A stretch of DNA of 64,000 bases, taken from positions 1 through 64,000 of the forward strand of contig JACTAT010000327.1 in the NCBI GenBank assembly GCA_014526335.1, read 5' to 3'. The DNA is from Chrysaora quinquecirrha (Eukaryota > Cnidaria > Scyphozoa > Semaeostomeae > Pelagiidae). The translations under genes were made by a program, and so were the position numbers. The notes beneath the pieces were generated by a model. That model did no database searches and had not been told where the DNA came from. It saw only the letters and a program-made list of their open reading frames with translations. Below are positions 13,282-24,070 of this stretch, piece after piece (the stretch's first letter is position 1; each line of letters starts with the position of its first letter).

Positions 13282-15726
13282 TTGCGCAGAACAGAGATTC
13301 AGTTCAGTACAGTACACACGGTCACATCACATATGCAGAAGAGCCAGGCCATGCAAAATATCAAGATACCTTGGTGGGAAACCTGTATGCAAAAGCTTTA
13401 TCATCAGCTTTGGACTTTGACTGAACTCACTGATTTAGACACAGGCAACAGGTTTACAAATGAGAAAGTTGTTTTAACTCTGCTGACAAATAAAACATTA
13501 ATTGACAGCTTGACTTCATTGCTGGATAAATATGAAGATGAAAGTGCCCACATTCTTTCAAAAAATCCAGAGAAAGCAGAAATTTCCCGCAGTGAAGGAA
13601 ATAAATATTACATAAATGGAAACAATGAAAAGGCCATATCATGCTATAATGAAAGTATAAGACAGTGTTGTGTACAGAACAACAGACAAAGCTTGGCTCT
13701 TGCCTATGCAAACAGGTCAGCTGTCTTCTTCAATCAGAATTCTTTTAGCAAATGCCTAACTGATATTGATATGGCACTTAACTTGCCATATCCTGAGGAT
13801 CTTAGACATAAACTGTTTAAGAGAAAAGCAGAATGCTTTATGAAATTATCAAGATGGAGTGATGCAAAAGATGCATTGGAAAAAACAAAGTCTGCGGTCA
13901 ACTCAATTCCTTTAAATATGAGGCCTAAATATGTTTCAGCAATAAGAAGTCTTGAAAAGGCTATTCTTGATGAAACATCAAAATATCAAAATCCTACACA
14001 TGCCTGTGGAAGTATGAATAAAAGGCAACACGTAAAGAATATATTGGATTTAAAATATGGTGTAAATAACATTCTAAATGCATCAGCAGGAATGGAGTTG
14101 AAGTATAATAGCACTGCAGGAAGACATTTCATTGCAAAGAAACCTTTTAAATGTGGTGATAGAGTTATTTCAGAAAAGCCATTTGTATCTGTTTTGTCAC
14201 CAGAATTTTATTCTACCCACTGCCACCACTGCTTGTCAATGACTGATGCCATCATTCCCTGTGTGAGCTGCAACTTAATTTGTTATTGCTCAGTTAAATG
14301 CCAGAAAGAGTCATGGCAGCAGTATCATAGTAAAGAATGCAATTATTTACTTTTGTTGAATGAAATTGGAATTTCTCATTTGGCTCTCAGGATTATACTG
14401 AAGTGCAGCATTTTTGAGCTTTTCGATGAGCACTTTCAACAGGTAGATTGTAAAGTTGATGATAAGTTTCCTTTAGGAAATCTAAAGGACAGGTATTGCA
14501 ATGACTACAAAGCAGTTTACAATCTGGTATCCCATGCCAATGAGTGTCCAAATGAAAAGAGATTACAATACAACCTGAATGCTCTGGTTCTTTTTCTCAT
14601 ATTGCAAAGGGCTAAATATTTTGATAATCAGCCAGATTTTGACAATTTGGAAAGGAAAATAGACTTAAGTTATCTAAACAGCAAAGAAATTTCTAAAAGC
14701 TTTGATCTTTTAAAAGAAAATGGGAATTGTGTGTCATCTGTGCAAGTGTTTATTGGGAGCCTTTTGGTACATCACATTCATCAAGTGGCTTGTAATGCTA
14801 TTGCTATAACTGGACTTTCTGACATACAAACCTCTTCTACTTCAGACATTATTGAATATAAGCAGAAAAGGCTTGCTACTGCAATTTACCCAACAGCATG
14901 TTTGTTGAATCATTCATGTGATGCAACAAGCATCCTGACCTTTAATGCAGACACTCTAAATGTTAAGGTCACTAGAGATGTGAATCCGGGTGAAGAGATT
15001 TCAATATCATATGGTCCTCATTATAAGAAAATGAATGTACAAAATAGAATTGATTGCTTGAAAGAACAGTATTACTTCTGTTGCAGTTGTCTGTCTTGCA
15101 AAAATGGACTTGGCATTGATGGTTACTGCAACAACTTCAAGTGTTTTGATTGTGAAGCTGCTATCCAAGATCTGAGAAAAGGAACATGCTCATCATGTAG
15201 TAAAAACTTTGATCCACAATACTATGAATCTCTTTATGAGAGCTCTATGGTACACTTCAGAGTGTCTTCTGATCCATCTATTGCTGATAAGCCTGAAATT
15301 GTATTAAAGCATTTAAAGAAGTGCTTAGAGGTGCAAAGTGAGATTTTTCATCAGCATCATAGACAACTTGCCTCATTGCACAATGCCATTGCTGCTTGTC
15401 TTGCTAAGCAACAAAGATACTCATCTTCAAAACTACATTTCGAAAAATGTCTTGAGATAACAACACATATCTATGGTGAGAACAGCACTGAAGTTGGATA
15501 TGAACTGCTTACACTTTCAGACCTCATGATTAAGATCATACATAGTGATGTAGCTTCTTGCAATGAAACTGGCACAAAACCAAATTTCGACCAGATTGAA
15601 AAATGCTTTCACACTGTCCAAAGAGCAATGAAAATCTTAAGACACTTATGTGATGACTCTTCAGATGAACTTACTGATCTGATGGAAAAGAGCAAATATC
15701 TTTCAAATCTCCTTATTTGTAAGTGA
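13282..15726 (+). CDS. SMYD4: SMYD4-like SET and MYND domain protein, single open exon
   Basis: An uninterrupted 814-residue frame, close to the usual ~800 of SMYD4. Residues about 100-215 form TPR-type helices (SEGNKYYINGN...A..CYNESI). A split SET domain begins near 270. The MYND zinc finger lies at about 314-353, with CHHC, CVSC, CYCSVKC and HSKEC supplying the zinc ligands. The SET core has NHSC at 543-546 and the tyrosine of SISYG at 577. Post-SET cysteines (CCSCLSC) lie at about 600-606, followed by C-terminal TPR-like repeats (about 665-760). SMYD proteins are lysine methyltransferases; SMYD4 is the TPR-bearing, poorly characterised branch linked to heart development and chromatin repression. 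The key SET residues look intact. The first ATG is taken by default; the next in-frame one at 13333 is equally possible. The absence of introns is notable, since SMYD4 genes usually have several. Confidence 0.88.
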   Translation: MRRTEIQFSTVHTVTSHMQKSQAMQNIKIPWWETCMQKLYHQLWTLTELTDLDTGNRFTNEKVVLTLLTNKTLIDSLTSLLDKYEDESAHILSKNPEKAEISRSEGNKYYINGNNEKAISCYNESIRQCCVQNNRQSLALAYANRSAVFFNQNSFSKCLTDIDMALNLPYPEDLRHKLFKRKAECFMKLSRWSDAKDALEKTKSAVNSIPLNMRPKYVSAIRSLEKAILDETSKYQNPTHACGSMNKRQHVKNILDLKYGVNNILNASAGMELKYNSTAGRHFIAKKPFKCGDRVISEKPFVSVLSPEFYSTHCHHCLSMTDAIIPCVSCNLICYCSVKCQKESWQQYHSKECNYLLLLNEIGISHLALRIILKCSIFELFDEHFQQVDCKVDDKFPLGNLKDRYCNDYKAVYNLVSHANECPNEKRLQYNLNALVLFLILQRAKYFDNQPDFDNLERKIDLSYLNSKEISKSFDLLKENGNCVSSVQVFIGSLLVHHIHQVACNAIAITGLSDIQTSSTSDIIEYKQKRLATAIYPTACLLNHSCDATSILTFNADTLNVKVTRDVNPGEEISISYGPHYKKMNVQNRIDCLKEQYYFCCSCLSCKNGLGIDGYCNNFKCFDCEAAIQDLRKGTCSSCSKNFDPQYYESLYESSMVHFRVSSDPSIADKPEIVLKHLKKCLEVQSEIFHQHHRQLASLHNAIAACLAKQQRYSSSKLHFEKCLEITTHIYGENSTEVGYELLTLSDLMIKIIHSDVASCNETGTKPNFDQIEKCFHTVQRAMKILRHLCDDSSDELTDLMEKSKYLSNLLICK

Positions 15727-16802
15727 AAATAGCAGGTGAGGCAATGTTGTTTGTCAAATCAATGCATCAAGGTTACAGTATGATGTGTATAGTTGTTTTT
15801 CTTTAAATAATTACTGGCAATCAATTCCAGCATAGATGCTGATGGTGAACACAGTGGTCCTTTGATTTGTGTTTTATGCCTTGAATCTTGAATTATGTGT
15901 TTTTGTTGCAGTGTCATCTGCTACATACAATGTGATATTTGAATTTTCATTCTCATTAGCCACATTGTTGCTTGCTCACCTATTTTGAGCATTGTGGAGT
16001 CTGTCCACATCAAAACCAAAGATTATTATCAAAACCAAAGGCTCAGGTCTGTGTAGACAGGATGAGTTCCCTTTCTCACTTTGATTCTTTACAAAATTGT
16101 TTGGTCATCCCTATGTATCCTGCAAGCTGATTGGTGTTCAAAACACAATACAGTCCACATGCATTTGTCTGACTGGTGCATTGCTTTCAGCATCTGGGTA
16201 TAAATTCCACCTCAGTCGGCTGTTTCATTCTATTTCTCACAATACTCTGAGAAGTGTCAGACGAAAAAAACATTTAAGTATTTCCAAAGAAGTTTCCACT
16301 ATTTGATGGTGCTGCCGGGTCCTGATTGTTGATATACATAAAGACAGGAAAGTCCTTTCCTATGCCCTTCGATACACTTCATTAGTACTGCCAACACACA
16401 GTCGAAGCATTTAACCTCTGAACAATGCCTGTGTTCTTTTCTTAAGCAGATAACGTCAGCAACAATGAAGCCATATCTGCTGTCGATGGTGAAGCACCTT
16501 CCAGTCGTAATTGTCTGTAGTTATTAGCTCCATTTGTACTGTGTATACCTATAGCTACAATCACTGCTAACACACCAACAACAAGAGTATGGAAAACGTA
16601 CAATTACAAAGCGATGTGACTGATAGTGAAATTCCTTAAAACAATCAACCGTACTCTAAAGAGCTGATTCAATCATTATCCAGATCCAAACACGGTGGTA
16701 AAAGCCTTCGCCGGGAAACTGGCAAAAACGTATACCAGCCAAGCCTAGACACTGCACTACTAATGACACCAGCCCTAAAAAGAATAGCATCCTCTCTGGT
16801 GA
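15727..16802. other. 3' flank of the SMYD4-like gene up to the LTR element
   Basis: No recognised gene. It probably contains the 3' UTR of the SMYD4-like gene, although I see no clean AATAAA signal close to the stop and no poly(A) run. The open frame at 16097-16306 is unremarkable. Confidence 0.5.
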
Positions 16803-17184
16803 TGTAATGTATCTGTGTTTTTAATTACTTTTGTTTTATATTTTAATATTCATTCATTCGTTTTGTTTTTACTTTCGTTTATGTAAATTGTCGTGATTTC
16901 AATGTTTGCGTGCAGTTCTCGTGTTAGTGTAAGTTACTCCCTTTCCGGGAAATGTGCGTTCCTTTGTCTTTGTTGTCAACGTGTTGTGTGATGTATCGCT
17001 GTGTTGTCTAATTTGTCAGTGTTATATATTTGTGTGTAATCATATTTTAGTTTAGTCTTGTCTTGATTGGAATAGAATCACATCTTAGAGTTATACAAAG
17101 TTTGAGTCTTTCTTAGCTTAGGCCTAAGGGCCTAAGCGTGTTCTGTGCTTCCCTTCGCGCTATCCAAAGAACCCACACGTTACA
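16803..17184 (+). repeat. Candidate 5' LTR
   Basis: It begins TGTAATG and ends CACGTTACA directly before 'aattggtgacaggagcac', the place expected for a primer-binding site. These ends mirror the 3' LTR, but the interior is not visibly similar to it, so the left border is a proposal. Confidence 0.45.
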
Positions 17185-17206
17185 AATTGGTGACAGGAGC
17201 ACAGGT

Positions 17207-18172
17207 ATGCCTAGTTTTATCGTACCAGAGCGCTTTAGTTCAGGGGATTTTGGTGCGTGGTTGAGACATTTTAAGCGATGTGCCCAGGCAAATGAATGGG
17301 ACGATACCGCTCAACTTCAAAAATTGCCTGCCTTTCTCCACGGCCCTGCTGCCACCTATTTCGATTCATTGCCCGATGGGGATAAAGTGTCTTTGGACCG
17401 CCTAGTCGCCAGTCTTCAGCGATGCTTTTCGCCAGCCACTGACCGTGAACGCTATTATCGAGAATTTGAGGACCAACGCCTACGCCCAGCCGAAGACCCG
17501 AACCTATTTCTCTGGCGCCTCAAAGAAACCTTAAAGAATGCTGAGCCCGACCTGTCTCCCACGGCGTTTGATGCTCTCCTACGACGCCAGTTTCTCAAAG
17601 GGCTGCCCGGGGAAATGCAACTCAAGCTGCTGGAACATGACCCTACACCCACCTTGGCTGTCATGACCTCCTTCGCCCAACGGTTTCGTTCTTTGAAGAG
17701 TTTGCCGCCAAATAGTATTTCTGCTGCGGTTGCTGCCCAGCCACCATCTCACGATGCCCACGGCCACGATGACCGTTTCCAACAGCAACAACAGCAGCTA
17801 GACCGCCAACAAACTCAGCTGGACACTGTCAACGGCCTGCTAGATCAAATTGCCGATGGCCAGGCCAAGCTTATTGCAGCTATCTCTGATACCAGAAAAC
17901 ATCCCAGTATGCTGGACTCAAGCCCACCAGGACGCCCTATGGCTCGAAGGTCATCACTACGCTGCTATTTTTGTGGGGAGGAAGGCCACATTGTTCGCTT
18001 TTGCCAGAAACGAAAAAACTGTCCAAGATGTAGATGTTCCCTATGCGCCGGATGGGGCCATGTTGCCCAGAACTGTGTGAACAATCAGAACATTAATTTT
18101 GATGCTAATGCAAGCTCTCACAATCCAGGTCGTAAGTTTTCTTTAAACTACCAAGGGGTGCCTCGTTATTAG
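17207..18172 (+). CDS. gag: Gag of the Ty3/gypsy element
   Basis: A 321-codon frame. The same frame reads upstream to an ATG at 17138, but that lies inside the proposed LTR before the primer site, so I take the ATG at 17207. The N-terminal two thirds resemble the capsid-type retrotransposon gag (FLHGPAATYFDSLP, RYYREFEDQRLRPAEDPNLF). A glutamine-rich segment follows. The C-terminus has two CX2CX4HX4C zinc knuckles (CYFCGEEGHIVRFC and CSLCAGWGHVAQNC) for RNA binding. The frame is intact to its stop at 18170. The protein would assemble virus-like particles in the cytoplasm. Confidence 0.88.
   Translation: MPSFIVPERFSSGDFGAWLRHFKRCAQANEWDDTAQLQKLPAFLHGPAATYFDSLPDGDKVSLDRLVASLQRCFSPATDRERYYREFEDQRLRPAEDPNLFLWRLKETLKNAEPDLSPTAFDALLRRQFLKGLPGEMQLKLLEHDPTPTLAVMTSFAQRFRSLKSLPPNSISAAVAAQPPSHDAHGHDDRFQQQQQQLDRQQTQLDTVNGLLDQIADGQAKLIAAISDTRKHPSMLDSSPPGRPMARRSSLRCYFCGEEGHIVRFCQKRKNCPRCRCSLCAGWGHVAQNCVNNQNINFDANASSHNPGRKFSLNYQGVPRY
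18142..18148 (+). promoter_or_regulatory. -1 ribosomal frameshift slippery heptamer (TTTAAAC)
   Basis: In the gag frame the bases read T-TTA-AAC, the canonical X-XXY-YYZ form of a -1 slippery site, eight codons from the gag stop. The -1 frame entered here runs on past the gag stop and contains the protease active site, so this is the natural route to Gag-Pol. No downstream pseudoknot was modelled. Confidence 0.75.
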
Positions 18173-18423
18173 GTTGGCACGATGAGCACCCCGCTATTTT
18201 CGCTGTTGGAACTGCTTCAGCCCCCCTCGGTGAATCAGTCCCTCGCCAACCCCTCATTTCTTGTTCTTTCTCCGGTGTACAGCTGTCTGCTCTTGTCGAC
18301 ACGGGGTCGATGCAGTCTATTTTGGGTTTTGATGCGTTTCAAAACATTTTGGACAGCTGTACACAGCAAAACATTCCCCCTCCCAAGCTGAGAAGCGTTT
18401 CCAACTCATGCATCACCCATTAG
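18148..18423 (+). pseudogene. pol: Protease part of pol, truncated
   Basis: In the -1 frame relative to gag, the sequence contains LSALVDTGSMQSIL, with the retropepsin active site DTGS at 18298-18309. The frame stops at TAG 18421 after about 90 codons. Only about 40 codons separate the active site from the start of RT homology, far fewer than a full protease plus linker, so a stretch is missing. The second half of the protease was not found. Confidence 0.75.
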
Positions 18424-19495
18424 ACAATACCCTAGGCGCCTACCATATCATTATCGTGCTGAGGTTGATAGGCAGGTCGATGAAATGCTGTCCCAGGGGG
18501 TTATCCAACCTAGCACTAGTCCTTGGTCCTCTCCCATAGTCCTTGTCAAAAAGAAGGATGGCTCATTTCGCTTTTGCATTGACTACCGAAAATTGAATCT
18601 GGTGACCAAGCAAGATGCCAATCCCCTCCCTAGGGTGGATGACCTTCTTGATGCTTTGAATGGGTATAGCCTCTTTAGCACATTAGATCTTCGCAGTGGC
18701 TATTGGCAAGTTAGCATGAGCCCAGAGGACAGGGAAAAAACTGCTTTTATGACTCATAGTGGTCTGTACGAATTTATGCGAATGCCATATGGTCTTTCCA
18801 CTGCACCTGCTACTTTTTCACGCGCCATAGGCATTGTTCTATCAGGTCTTGCTTACGAAATATGTTTATGCTATTTTGATGACGTTATAGTTTTCTCTAA
18901 GGACATAGACCAACATTGTAAACGTCTACATTCTGTTTTACAATGCTTCCGGGAGCAAAACCTCCGTGTTAAGGCGTCTAAATGCTCTTTTGGTGCTGAT
19001 GAAGTAGTTTATCTCGGGCATACCGTTTCCAAGGATGGGATTCATACTGACCCCTCCAAGATTAAAGCTGTGCAAGACATCCCAGTCCCATCTAATTTAG
19101 ACTCACTTAGGTCTTTCTTAGGGCTTGCAGGATATTATAGACGGTTCATTCCCAATTTTGCCACCATTGCCTCTCCGTTAACCGAATTAACAAAGAAAGC
19201 TGCAAAGTTTACCTGGACCGCTACCACAGATGCAGCTTTCAAGCAGCTTAAAACAGCTCTTTGTTCAGCCCCTATTTTAGCATACCCCAGGTTTGATAGG
19301 CCCTTTATTTTACAAACAGATGCCTCTGATGTTGGTTTGGGGGCTGTCTTAGCACAACTAGATGAGACAGGGCATGAAAGGGTTATAGCTTATGCTAGCC
19401 GCACTCTTAGTGGGAGGGAGCGCAATTACACCACCATGGAAAAGGAAGCCTTAGCTGTTGTCTTTGCCACTGAGCACTTCGGGTCTACCTCCTAG
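18392..19495 (+). pseudogene. pol: Reverse transcriptase and N-terminal RNase H
   Basis: The frame opens upstream of the first ATG (18485) and starts RT homology at PIRQYPRRLPYHYRAEVD. RT motifs are VKKKDGSFRFCIDYRKLN, STLDLRSGYWQ, MPYGLSTAPATF and the catalytic YFDD in CYFDDVIVFS. The connection FLGLAGYYRRFI is followed by RNase H with its first aspartate in LQTDASDVGLGAVLAQ and the glutamate in MEKEALAVV. The frame then reaches TAG at 19493 because of a one-base lesion near 19480. The catalytic residues themselves are kept, so decay is recent. Confidence 0.9.
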
Positions 19496-21180
19496 GCCAT
19501 CAATTCTGCCTTGTCACTGACAATAGTGCGCTGAAATGGTTACATTCTATTCAGCCTAAGGGTAGGGTGGCAAGGTGGATCATGGACCTCCAAGAATTTG
19601 ACTTCACTGTCAAGCATCGTCCCGGGGGCTCAAACCAGAATGCTGATGCCCTTTCCAGATTAAATCATAAAGTTCCCCCTCCATCTACTGCTGTGAACTG
19701 CCTTGTAGGGCTTGCCCAAGATACTGACTTATACCAAGCTCAGCATAATGATCCTGACATCCACAAGGTTATTGAAATGAAAGAGCAGTGTTTTCCCCGG
19801 CCCCCAGCATTCGTTTGGAAGGGTAACAGAAATCTGCATTCCTACTGGATACACTGGGATAAGCTGTTTGTAAGCAATGGCCTCTTAATGAAATCTGTAG
19901 ACCCTAGCAATGCTTTTCCTCAACATGCCTTTGTGCTTCCATCAAGCTTAGTTGATAATGTCTTGCATGGCTTACACAGTAGTCCCTCTGGGGGTCATAT
20001 GGGTATTAATCGCACCATCGCTCGGGCTAGGGAGCGCTTCTTTTGGCCCAACATGCAGGACTCCATCCAGACTTTTATCCAGAATTGCATGGAATGTAGT
20101 CAGACTAAACATGACCCCCATGCCACTAGAGCACCCATGCAGCCTATTCAGGTTAGTGAACCCTTTGTCTTTTGGGCCATGGACTACATGGGACCTCTCC
20201 CTGAGACAGCCCATGGTAACAAACACATTCTGGTCATGATGGACCATTTTACCAAATGGTGTGAAGCATTTGCTACCAAGGATCAGAAAGCCTCAACAGT
20301 TGCACAGGTTCTTGTTTCTAAGGTGTTTTCCCGCTTTGGGCCCCCAACTGTCCTCCATTCAGACCAAGGCCGTAACTTTGACAGCACCCTCATGCATGAG
20401 GTCTATAATATCATGGGGATTAAGAAAACCAGGACAACTGCTTATCACCCTCAGTGCGATGGGTTAGTTGAACGGCAAAATCGCACACTTCAAGGCATTA
20501 TCTCTAGTTTTGTGTCAGAACACAGATTAGATTGGGATGATTTGTTGGATCAAGCAGTCTTTGCTTACAACACCAGTGTGCACGAGTCTTCAGGCATTTC
20601 TCCATATGAGATGGTGTTTGGGCGCAAAGCTCGTATGCCAATTGAGGTAGAGCTGGGTGTCCCTCTTCGCAACCCCAATAGCCAGTCAGATTATGCACAG
20701 TCATTGCGAAAGGCCATTCATCATTCTAACCAGTTAGCTCAGCGTCACCTGCAAGTTGCTAGATCTCGACAAGCCACTCAGTATAACAGTAGGAGTAAGA
20801 GGGATTGGCAACCCTTTGAACCAGGCCAGACTGTTTGGCTTTGGCGCCCCAAGCACTGGAAATTTGGTAAGAGATGGACTGGTCCATACACTGTATCCTC
20901 CCGGGAAGGGGTCAACTATAAGTTAACATCTTTATGGGGGAAATCCCTTATTGCCCACCACAACCTACTCAAGGTTTGTTCCCTCCCCCTAGGCAGGGGC
21001 CTACCAGTCCACCCAGTTCCTGAAACCCCAGGCTTTGCTGTTGGAGACACAGCTGATGCTGTTCCACAAAGGGGAAACCCAATGAATATTGAAAGAGGTG
21101 CTGCCAGACCTCCGCGCCCTCCACACCTCCGTCAAGTCATAAATCCCCCAGATCGATTTGGAAATGCTGTAGCACATTAA
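19486..21180 (+). pseudogene. pol: C-terminal RNase H and integrase
   Basis: This resumes the pol frame just after the lesion, with the RNase H aspartate in CLVTDNSALKWL and the conserved NADALSRL end. Integrase follows: an HHCC zinc domain (GGHMGINRT, then CMECSQ), then the DD35E core with D in FWAMDYMGPL, D in HSDQG and E in LVERQNRTL, exactly 35 residues apart. The C-terminus has the GPY/F motif (KRWTGPYTV) of gypsy integrases. The frame ends at TAA 21178, shortly before the purine-rich tract. Integrase would insert the cDNA copy in the nucleus. Confidence 0.9.
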
Positions 21181-21203
21181 CGTACATTACTGCTTGTCCC
21201 AAA

Positions 21204-21219
21204 TGTAAGGGAGGGTGGG
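21204..21219 (+). promoter_or_regulatory. Polypurine tract
   Basis: A G-rich run 'gtaagggagggtgggt' directly precedes the TG of the 3' LTR, the position where plus-strand DNA synthesis is primed in LTR elements. Confidence 0.65.
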
Positions 21220-21540
21220 TGTAATATTCGTGACTTCGTGATTTCCCAAAAAATAACATGTACATGTGTGTGTAGATTATTTCCTGTCACTGTTTGTACT
21301 GTAAAGGTGTGGTGTTGTAACACTGTGATTGCTGTCTCTGTAATGTCCTGTTTACTGTAAAATGTGTTATATGTGTTGATTGATGTAAATCAGATTTCGT
21401 GATATAATGTTAAGATTTAAAATATAATTCAGTCTTGAATAAGTCTGGAGAAAGCACACAAGTCTCTCTTTCTCTCTCTTGGTGATCGATCTGTGTTTGA
21501 TGGCTATACCTGCTGAACCCGCAGTTGAAGACACGTTACA
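21220..21540 (+). repeat. 3' LTR
   Basis: 321 bases from TGTAATATTCGTG to GACACGTTACA, starting right after the polypurine tract. TG...CA ends and the five-base inverted terminus TGTAA/TTACA fit an LTR. Confidence 0.7.
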
Positions 21541-22701
21541 ATATAATTAGTTTTAAAAAGTTGCTTTATTATGCTGTAACTGCAACATCCCTTTGCAAAA
21601 GGCCCTGTCTGTACTGATCGCTGAATGCGTCACTACGAATCATGACCAGTATTCAATCGGTTCCTTTATAAGATCCATTCATGAATTTGCAAGTCATTAA
21701 TATAGCAAAACACAAATTGAAAATCCAAAGCTGCTTATAACTGACTACGGCCTGGCGATTATCAATGCGTGTCCAAACGAATATTGTAACGAAAATATGA
21801 CTGAATATCCTGATCGTACGCACCGAATAAAAGGGTGAAGCTGGCTGGACGACTTTTGCCAAGTCTTTCGTACAGATCTGCGCTTTTCACATGATGAGAC
21901 TGAATAGGAAACATGTACTGAAAAATTGCGGTACTGGCTCTGACGATGCCAACTGATCGCATTTCGCCATGGGGATTTATGGAAGGCTGTTGGATTGCTG
22001 TACCATTGACTTTAAAGATGCTTGTCAAGTTGCAAAACATGCAACTATCGTATTAAAATCTAAGTTTGCCATGGAACAGGTTAAAAAAACGTGATTAATT
22101 CGTTTAGACCCATATGACAAGATGATATAACCCAGATAACGTTGAAAATGACAATTACTCTTCTACCACCACCAACCTCCCCGATATTGAATTCAGTGAC
22201 GATGATAGCGTTTCTGTTGACATACCTAAACAAGAAGCAAAGAATGAAAATGCACATCTGCATTATTTTTTTAAAACATGCATTAATATTGAGATTAACT
22301 GCTTTCCAAGACAACAATTGCTTTTGAGGAAAATGACGATGGATCGCTGAAGCTGAAACACTAGGCCTACTTCATGCTGGGTTATTGTGATTGACTTAGC
22401 ATAAGAAACACCGCGAAATGAAGAAAAGCAGAGAACTTACATTTTCTTTAATGTTTCTAGGGTTTTTTCAGAGTAACTGAAATATTTTCTATGAATATGA
22501 ATTATCTGAATTGGAAGTAAATTGTGATTGGTTGAAGTAGGTGGCATGCACAGCGTCGAGGAGCTATGTGTGGGATGAAGGATGTCTGACAGTGATAAAG
22601 GGTAGCGTTATTGTGATGGGTTCCTTGAAAATTGTTTCATATAATACTATGTGGCAATGTGTGTCTCGGAAACTTGTCTCGGTTTAGTGAAGATTATGTT
22701 A
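21541..22701. other. Spacer between the gypsy and foldback elements
   Basis: AT-rich sequence without a recognised gene, repeat or RNA. Several short open frames overlap on both strands with no family signature. Confidence 0.5.
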
Positions 22702-23089
22702 GACAGGGTATTTTGGCCTGTAATCTAAGAAAGTGCCTAACCTTTGTTTTTAAACTTGATTCCCGGTAAATTGACCACGCTGAATCGTTTAAGACCAGGA
22801 GCCAAATCGAGAAATGCTTCTATCACGTGATATACGACGTCATGATGACGTCATAAAAATATACCTTTTACCCATTTTAATTCGCTTTATAGCCACTTAT
22901 CTTGAAAGAAAATGGCAAAAATAGATAGAACACATTGAGAGCTTTCGATTGATATACATTTTGTTGCATTTCGAAGGTTAAAATATTTATGATGACGTCA
23001 TCGGGATCTTTTTGAGCTTGTCCTTTCATAGTGGGGATGTTGGTGAAACAATTGTGCATTTTATGTTACCAGTATCAAATTTGGCGAAA

Positions 23090-24070
23090 AGTGGTAGTTT
23101 GACACGCTAAAAAAGATAAAATATAGACCTCAACTGAGAAATGCCCCCTTGTGCTATTTTTAGACTGGGGTAATTGGTACCAGACCTCTACATAAGCTAC
23201 AATACTAGTTCTGTTGCAGATTGTAATACAAGCATCAATTTTGGCGAAAACAGGCGATTTGACATGCTCAAATGATAGTATAACGATCCAAACTGAGAAA
23301 TGCCCCCTTTTGCTATTTTTAAATTTGGGTAATTGGTAGCAGAGTTCTAACTACATAAGCTATAACACTAGTTTTATTGCAAATTGTAATACAAGCATCA
23401 AATTTGGCGAAAACAGGCAGTTTGACACGTTAAAATACATGGGATATGAACCCCAACCGAGAAGTGCCCCCGTGTGCTATTTTTAGACTGGGATAATTGG
23501 TACCAGGCCTCTACATTGGTACCAGGCCTCAATATTATGCTAGATCTGGTCACACTGGCTTGGCTTCGGATTACGTATTGTTCTAGTTCAGGGTTCCAGG
23601 TTCTAGTTTTAGCATTGGTTTCAAATCGAGGACCGCTAGTTTTATTGCAAATTGTAATACAAGCATCAAATTCGGCGAAAACAGGCAATTTGACGAGCTA
23701 AAAAGATAGGGCATGTGCCCCAACTGAGAAATGCCTCCTTGTGCTATTTTTAGACTGGGGTAATTGGTATCAGACCTCTACATAAGCTACAACACTAATT
23801 TTGTTGCAAGTTGTAATACAAGCATCAAATTTAGCGAAAACAGGCAGTTTGACACTTTAAAAAGATGGGATATGAAACCCAACCGAGAAGTGTCCCCTTG
23901 TGCTATTTTTAGACTGTGGTAATAGGCACCAAACCTCTACTTAAGCTATAACAATAGTTCCAATATGAATTGTAATACATTCCGAGATTGTAAACATGAC
24001 GAAAAGGGGTAGTTTGAGACACTGAAAAGATAGGATACGGACCCCAAGTGAAAAATGCCCGCTTGTGCTT
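23090..24070 (+). repeat. Subterminal tandem repeats of the left arm
   Basis: Units of about 160-190 bases share 'gagaaatgcccccttgtgctatttttagactgggg', 'taattggtaccagacctctac' and 'tgtaatacaagcatcaaatttggcgaaaacaggca' in pieces. Copies start near 23100, 23270, 23430, 23690, 23850 and 24010, with the last ones most diverged. Inverted copies lie at about 24960-25290. Confidence 0.8.

Larger units (their letters stand above)
16803..21540 (+). mobile_element. Ty3/gypsy LTR retrotransposon, degraded
   Basis: The order is LTR-like segment, gag with two zinc knuckles, protease, RT, RNase H, integrase and LTR-like segment. Integrase after RT/RNase H places it in Ty3/gypsy. It is inactive as it stands: the protease-RT junction is deleted or out of frame (about 18310-18420), and one frame break lies in RNase H near 19480. 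Codon use is more GC-rich than the surrounding DNA. The terminal segments share TGTAAT...ACACGTTACA ends but otherwise look unlike each other, and I see no target-site duplication. The element lies in the same direction as the SMYD4-like gene, about 1 kb downstream. Confidence 0.9.

Noticed and set aside
17138..17206. Upstream ATG of gag
   Set aside because: It lies within the proposed LTR and before the primer site, so the genomic RNA start codon is more likely at 17207.
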